A stretch of DNA of 64,000 nt, from positions 101,965-165,964 of the forward strand of contig CAKRLG010000004.1 in NCBI GenBank assembly GCA_934359255.1. Reading direction: 5' to 3'. The stretch comes from an uncultured Ruminococcus sp. Its GTDB lineage: Bacteria > Bacillota > Clostridia > Lachnospirales > Lachnospiraceae. Under the pieces are notes generated by a model. The model had not been told where the DNA came from and did no database searches. It saw only the letters and a program-made list of their open reading frames with translations. The position numbers and the translations under genes are program-made. Shown here piece after piece: positions 60,180 to 64,000 of this stretch; positions within the stretch are counted from its first letter, which is position 1, and each line of letters opens with the position of its first letter.

Positions 60180-62651
60180 ATGAAGATTGCAAAACGACAA
60201 TTGATGGGATTCCTAATTGCGTTATTATTTATGTGTTCATCGTTCGTATTTGTCTCTAACACTGCACAGGCGGCAATGACTCAGGCGGATTACGACAGTA
60301 AAGTGAACGGCTTTATTAATGATGCAAGATGGAGAAATGGAATATGGTGGGGATCAGGGCAACCACCAAAATTATCAACATATTCTTGCGCAGAATGTTT
60401 TGCATATGCATGTGATTTTACAAAGTATGTATATGGAATTAATAGTTTACGTTCCGGTAGTAAATATACTAATATTTCAGAAATTCGACAAGGCGATGTT
60501 GTATATATGACAGGACACTATTTTGTTGTATTATACCGAGATGGTGACTACTTATATACAGCAGAGGGAAATAACTCTTCTAAAGTACGAATCGCAAAAT
60601 ATGGTTACAAGATTTCTAATGGAAGATTGTATTCTGTTTATGGAAATTCATCTTATGCTCAGAATTTTATAAATGGATGGCATTATACAGATATAGTATC
60701 ACATACACATAGCTATGCGAGCGCGATTACAAAACAGCCAACCTGTACGAACACTGGTATAAAAACATTTACCTGTTCGTGTGGTGCTTCGTATACAGAA
60801 AGTGTGCCTGCAACAGGACACAAATATGTTAATACTGTTGTTCCGCCAACGACAACAGATAAGGGATATACATTACATACATGTTCTGTGTGTGGCAATA
60901 GTTACAAGGACAGCTATACAGATCCAATATATGAGGAGGACGGGTGGTATTATACAACTGTCTTGCCTGAGAATGTAGATTCAACATCATATGATATTCA
61001 GTATAAGAATTATTACGAGAAAATACAACAGAGTTCACCGGGAGCGGGTTGGGTTAATGCAGGACTCGTTGAATCAAAGTGGGTGAATTCTGGTGGAACC
61101 TATGAGGACTATCATACGTTACAGACATCTAGCAACAAAGTGCTTGTAAATTATTATTACTTCCATTTTTGTGGTCCATCTGCAGGCTCACGTGTAAACT
61201 ATACATTATCCAGTCCTTATGTTCATTATGATGATATAAGAAATGTAAACTCGGTAAATGTAGTTTCATCTGGAACCGATGATGATGGTACGACCATTCC
61301 GTATTATATTCTCAATTGGACGAATGGTCAGGGGGCATTTTGCTCATCTGGTACCACATGCAATGGTTCAAATGGAACACATGGTGCTCGAAGTAAGGTC
61401 TGGTATCGAATGAATGTATATCAGAATAGAGTGCAGGTAAATAATTATAAATTTACGAAAGAAAGCGATTGGGTAGATGCAAAGGATTCGACTGCAAAAT
61501 CTACACAGATAAGATATACCTTGAAAAATCCGTTGAAGGCATTTATTAGTACAGACAAGTCGGAGGCTTCAGTAGGACAGAATGTTACACTTCGCGCAAA
61601 TGCAACGGGTGGAGTGACGGGATATACATATAGCTTTTTAGTACACAACACAGATACAAATCTATGGAGTAGAATACAGTCATTTGCAAGCAACTCAACA
61701 CTTGTATGGAAAGCGGGAAGTGCAGGAAACCGAGAGTTTTATGTAGAGGTGAAGGATTCAACCGGAAAAGTAACAAGAAGTGAAGCTGTGAAGGTGAAAG
61801 TATCTTCTGCTCTGGAATTGACAACGAAAGTTGACAAGTCCAGTCTTGCAGTAGGAGAGAAACTGACAGTTACGGGATACGGAAAAGGTGGAAGTGGAAA
61901 CTATACATATAGCTTCTTAATTCACAATACAGATACCAATGAATGGTACAGAATTCAGTCATTTAAAAGCAATTCAAGCCTTGAGTGGACAGCAGGAAGT
62001 GCAGGAAACAGAGAGTTTTATGTAGAGGTGAAGGACTCAACCGGAAAAGTAACAAGAAGTGAAGCTATGAAGGTAAAAGTATCCTCATCAGCGCTGGGAT
62101 TGACAACGAAAGTTGACAAGTCCAGTCTTGCAGTAGGAGAGAAACTGACAGTTACGGGATACGGAAAAGGTGGAAGTGGAAACTATACATATAGCTTCTT
62201 AATTCACAATACAGATACCAATGAATGGTACAGAATTCAGTCATTTAAAAGCAATTCAAGCCTTGAGTGGACAGCAGGAAGTGCAGGAAACAGAGAGTTT
62301 TATGTAGAGGTGAAGGACTCAACCGGAAAAGTAACAAGAAGTGAAGCTATGAAGGTAAAAGTATCCTCATCAGCGCTGGGATTGACAACGAAAGTTGACA
62401 AGTCCAGTCTTGCAGTAGGAGAGAAACTGACAGTTACGGGATGCGGAAAAGGTGGAAGTGGAAACTATACATATAGCTTTTTGATTCACAATACAGATAC
62501 CAATCAATGGTGTAGAGTTCAGTCATTTACAAGCAACTCAACACTTGTATGGACAGCAGGAAGTGCAGGAAACCGAAATTTCTATGTGGAAGTGAAGGAT
62601 ACTACAGGAAAGGTAGTAAGAAGCGAAGCCATTCGTGTTGTTACATACTAG
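60180..62651 (+). CDS. Secreted cysteine-peptidase-like protein with tandem surface repeats
   Basis: This is an 823-residue secreted protein with a signal peptide (residues 1-31, 'LIALLFMCSSFVFVSNTAQA'). Residues about 35-170 look like a CHAP/NlpC-type fold: Cys70 and Cys73 in 'YSCAECFAYACDF', 'IRQGDVVYMTG' and His113 in 'GHYFVVLYRDGDYLYTAEGN'. Two short Cys-x-Cys modules follow ('TFTCSCGASYTE', 'HTCSVCGNSYKD'), an unassigned middle part, and about four C-terminal repeats ('YTYSFLVHNTDTN', 'GSAGNREFYVEVKDSTGK'). Whether the N-terminal part is an active peptidase or amidase is uncertain. Confidence 0.78.
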   Translation: MKIAKRQLMGFLIALLFMCSSFVFVSNTAQAAMTQADYDSKVNGFINDARWRNGIWWGSGQPPKLSTYSCAECFAYACDFTKYVYGINSLRSGSKYTNISEIRQGDVVYMTGHYFVVLYRDGDYLYTAEGNNSSKVRIAKYGYKISNGRLYSVYGNSSYAQNFINGWHYTDIVSHTHSYASAITKQPTCTNTGIKTFTCSCGASYTESVPATGHKYVNTVVPPTTTDKGYTLHTCSVCGNSYKDSYTDPIYEEDGWYYTTVLPENVDSTSYDIQYKNYYEKIQQSSPGAGWVNAGLVESKWVNSGGTYEDYHTLQTSSNKVLVNYYYFHFCGPSAGSRVNYTLSSPYVHYDDIRNVNSVNVVSSGTDDDGTTIPYYILNWTNGQGAFCSSGTTCNGSNGTHGARSKVWYRMNVYQNRVQVNNYKFTKESDWVDAKDSTAKSTQIRYTLKNPLKAFISTDKSEASVGQNVTLRANATGGVTGYTYSFLVHNTDTNLWSRIQSFASNSTLVWKAGSAGNREFYVEVKDSTGKVTRSEAVKVKVSSALELTTKVDKSSLAVGEKLTVTGYGKGGSGNYTYSFLIHNTDTNEWYRIQSFKSNSSLEWTAGSAGNREFYVEVKDSTGKVTRSEAMKVKVSSSALGLTTKVDKSSLAVGEKLTVTGYGKGGSGNYTYSFLIHNTDTNEWYRIQSFKSNSSLEWTAGSAGNREFYVEVKDSTGKVTRSEAMKVKVSSSALGLTTKVDKSSLAVGEKLTVTGCGKGGSGNYTYSFLIHNTDTNQWCRVQSFTSNSTLVWTAGSAGNRNFYVEVKDTTGKVVRSEAIRVVTY
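61818..62651 (+). repeat. Tandem 282-bp repeats in the secreted protein gene
   Basis: Units begin with TTGACAACGAAAG at 61818, 62100 and 62382 (282 bases, 94 codons). The first two are almost identical; the third changes at its 3' end, and a diverged earlier copy lies before 61818. The gene is thus open to copy-number change by recombination. Confidence 0.88.
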
Positions 62652-62682
62652 AATAGATTGCGTGATTAGAGATAATAAAGGA

Positions 62683-62717
62683 GCCCTGATGAGAGTGTTT
62701 TCATCAGGGCATTTTTT
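62683..62717 (+). terminator. Intrinsic terminator after the repeat-protein gene
   Basis: GCCCTGATGA pairs with TCATCAGGGC and is followed by ATTTTTTGC. Confidence 0.82.
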
Positions 62718-62750
62718 GCAAGACCTTTTTGCATAGGAGGGCGGAGATAA

Positions 62751-63344
62751 GTGGTCGATATCATAAAGAATATTATTACAAACGTGCTTACAGCACTATA
62801 TCAGCCATTTGGATTCTCTGTTCTGCTGGCAGTATTATTTATGTTTCTGTACTTATATGCAATGGAGTATGGCTGGAAAGAATCTTGGTTGAAGTGGTGG
62901 AGAGCATTCAGAACCGATGTGACATTCCGGAGAACTTTCTTTCTTGCATTTTATACGGCTATGATACTTTTCAGAACACTGCTGAACCGAAACCTGTGGA
63001 TGAATCCTTTATCAGACGTTATGGGCGGATGGTTTCTACATAATGAAAAGGGTGAACTTTCAACAGAGCCGATAGAGAATTTGATGTTATTTATTCCATT
63101 TGTAGTATTGCTGTTATGGGCATTCAGGGATAAACTATTAGGAGAGAATCATCATAGTGCTGCCAGGATACTATGGCAGTCGGTCAAGGTTACCTTTGTG
63201 TTTTCACTTGGAATTGAGTTTGCACAGTTATTTCTGCGGTTAGGAACATTCCAGTTGGCGGATGTGTTTTATAATACGTTGGGTGGATTGCTTGGCGGAG
63301 TGGTGTATGCTGTGTTAGATTGGAATCACTACCGGCATAAGTGA
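62751..63344 (+). CDS. VanZ-like membrane protein
   Basis: This is a 197-residue integral membrane protein with about five helices and the VanZ-type features 'AFYTAMILFRTLLNRN', 'PIENLMLFIPFVVLLLWAF' and 'GIEFAQLFLRLGTFQLADVFYNTLGGLLG' with the conserved E-x-x-Q and D-x-x-x-N-x-x-G. The start is GTG 62751 behind GGAGGGCGGAG. VanZ of enterococci gives low-level teicoplanin resistance, but most members of the wider family have no known role, so resistance should not be assumed. Confidence 0.88.
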   Translation: MVDIIKNIITNVLTALYQPFGFSVLLAVLFMFLYLYAMEYGWKESWLKWWRAFRTDVTFRRTFFLAFYTAMILFRTLLNRNLWMNPLSDVMGGWFLHNEKGELSTEPIENLMLFIPFVVLLLWAFRDKLLGENHHSAARILWQSVKVTFVFSLGIEFAQLFLRLGTFQLADVFYNTLGGLLGGVVYAVLDWNHYRHK

Positions 63345-63426
63345 GGAAACTGAAATTTTTAAAAACGAATTGTATTTAGCCTGGATTATCATGAACAATA
63401 ATAGAAATGAATGGTGCTGTAACTGT

Positions 63427-63461
63427 AAAAAATAAATAAAGGTGCTGAAAAATCAGCACCT
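63427..63461 (-). terminator. Terminator downstream of the tRNA-like gene
   Basis: AGGTGCTGA (63440-63448) pairs with TCAGCACCT (63453-63461). On the minus strand it is followed by TTTATTTATTTTTT. It would end the tRNA-like transcript. Confidence 0.75.
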
Positions 63462-63466
63462 GTTGT

Positions 63467-63538
63467 TTTCGTAGCGGGATTCGAACCCGCATCTAATTGT
63501 TAGTTAGACAATCGCTCTGTCCATTAAGCTATACGTCC
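63467..63538 (-). tRNA. Degenerate tRNA-like gene (possible pseudo-tRNA, anticodon loop reads AAC)
   Basis: On the minus strand the D arm (GCTT...GAGC), the anticodon stem (ATTGT/ACAAT) and a perfect T arm (GCGGG-TTCGAAT-CCCGC) are clear. The anticodon loop CTAACTA gives AAC with U at position 37 (rare). The acceptor stem starts GGACGTA but ends TACGAAA, so only four of seven pairs form, and CCA is not encoded. A dedicated terminator follows. It is either a decayed tRNA, perhaps damaged by integration at its 3' end, or a tRNA-derived RNA. Confidence 0.55.
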
Positions 63539-63738
63539 GTTTTGGTTTTTCCCAAACGGGTAAATTTATAATAGCATTTTTTTTATAAAATGTCAAATCA
63601 ACGGTGATAAGACATTGATGTCAGGCAGATGGTTGTCCTACAATCATAGATTTATTTCAGAGAGAAATAAGGATTTGTCTTTGAAATAAATTTATGATAA
63701 CTAAGACCTTAAAGTAAGAATTAAATGGGAGAGAAATA

Positions 63739-63861
63739 TTGATAGGGATTATAGCTCAGGATATTTACGATACATTTGCATATTGGGGGTCAGGTTTGTT
63801 TGGCGCAGTTCTTCTTACTATAAGGTATAGTCTGGTGCTCGGTACACGAAAAAAAGAGTAA
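63739..63861 (+). CDS. Possible small membrane peptide, 40 residues
   Basis: A TTG at 63739 follows GGGAGAG and opens a frame with a hydrophobic centre ('FAYWGSGLFGAVLLTIRYSL') and a basic end 'GTRKKE'. The size and shape resemble small membrane peptides, but I recognise no family and the start codon is weak. Apart from this and the tRNA-like gene, 63345-63908 shows no gene. Confidence 0.3.
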   Translation: MIGIIAQDIYDTFAYWGSGLFGAVLLTIRYSLVLGTRKKE

Positions 63862-63908
63862 AGAAGCGTTGAAAATTATATAATGTAGCAGAGGATAAGG
63901 AGGCAACA

Positions 63909-64000
63909 ATGAAAGATTATCTCGAACATCGACAGTATGTAATTCATGAGCTTCCAAAGGCTGAAGTAAATGAAAAGATTGAATTGTTTGTTCGTTTACT
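63909..64000 (+). CDS. Start of an unidentified gene, cut by window edge
   Basis: ATG 63909 behind AAGGAGG opens a frame that is still open at the window end (30 codons, 'MKDYLEHRQYVIHELP'). The segment is too short to identify. Confidence 0.6.
   Translation, partial: MKDYLEHRQYVIHELPKAEVNEKIELFVRL

Noticed and set aside
62751..63344. Glycopeptide resistance gene
   Set aside because: VanZ-like features are clear, but no vanHAX or other resistance genes are nearby and most of the family has no resistance role.

Overview
The window looks like chromosome of a spore-forming Firmicute of the class Clostridia, most likely a gut Lachnospiraceae (genus not resolved). The basis is protein style (SpoIVA, YlxM-Ffh operon, choline-binding-repeat SleB-type hydrolase, holin-like toxin, zinc-ribbon proteins) and moderate GC with AT-rich islands. 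Both ends cut genes: a DegV protein at the left (minus strand) and an unidentified gene at the right.

Layout. 1-604 is degV. 863-10378 is an AT-rich accessory island: an XRE regulator, an EF-hand lipoprotein, a DUF2752 membrane protein, several zinc-ribbon proteins, a membrane-anchored zinc-ribbon subtilase, a polytopic membrane protein and a membrane-anchored pseudokinase. 10513-14947 is a sugar module: a ROK repressor divergent from a fucose/arabinose-type isomerase and xylulokinase, with two operator-like palindromes around the promoter. 15289-16503 is a MalY/PatB-type lyase. 16664-20482 is the housekeeping run ylxM-ffh-rpsP-khpA-rimM-trmD, followed by spoIVA and a large secreted cell-wall hydrolase. 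24470-41139 is a near-complete anaerobic cobalamin operon under a cobalamin riboswitch: cbiD-L-F-G-H-(J-E-T fusion)-A, cobT-U-S, a second cobU-like gene, cobC, cbiB, cobD, cbiP, cbiC. No cobalt chelatase, uroporphyrinogen methyltransferase or cobalt transporter is present in the window. 41140-41560 is a probable type I toxin-antitoxin locus. 41609-45216 holds an amidohydrolase and an amino-acid ABC transporter whose binding protein is circularly permuted. 45537-58153 is a capsule/exopolysaccharide cluster (initiating transferase, six glycosyltransferases or remnants, polymerase, pyruvyl transferase, flippase, FrhB-like protein and ferredoxin). It is followed by two secreted proteins that share a C-terminal repeat domain, a VanZ-like protein and a degenerate tRNA-like gene.

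The most unusual non-coding structure is in 35152-35700, between cobS and the second cobU-like gene. Two long perfect hairpins carry nearly the same 55-nt core in opposite orientations, but their stem sequences are unrelated. A third hairpin of the same architecture but with a different core lies inside the ABC-transporter locus at 43503-43635. Two families of short terminal-inverted-repeat elements are also scattered through the window; one family supplies the stop codons of xylB and of the amidohydrolase.

All identifications come from reading motifs by eye. No database search was run, and promoter and RNA-fold calls are visual.
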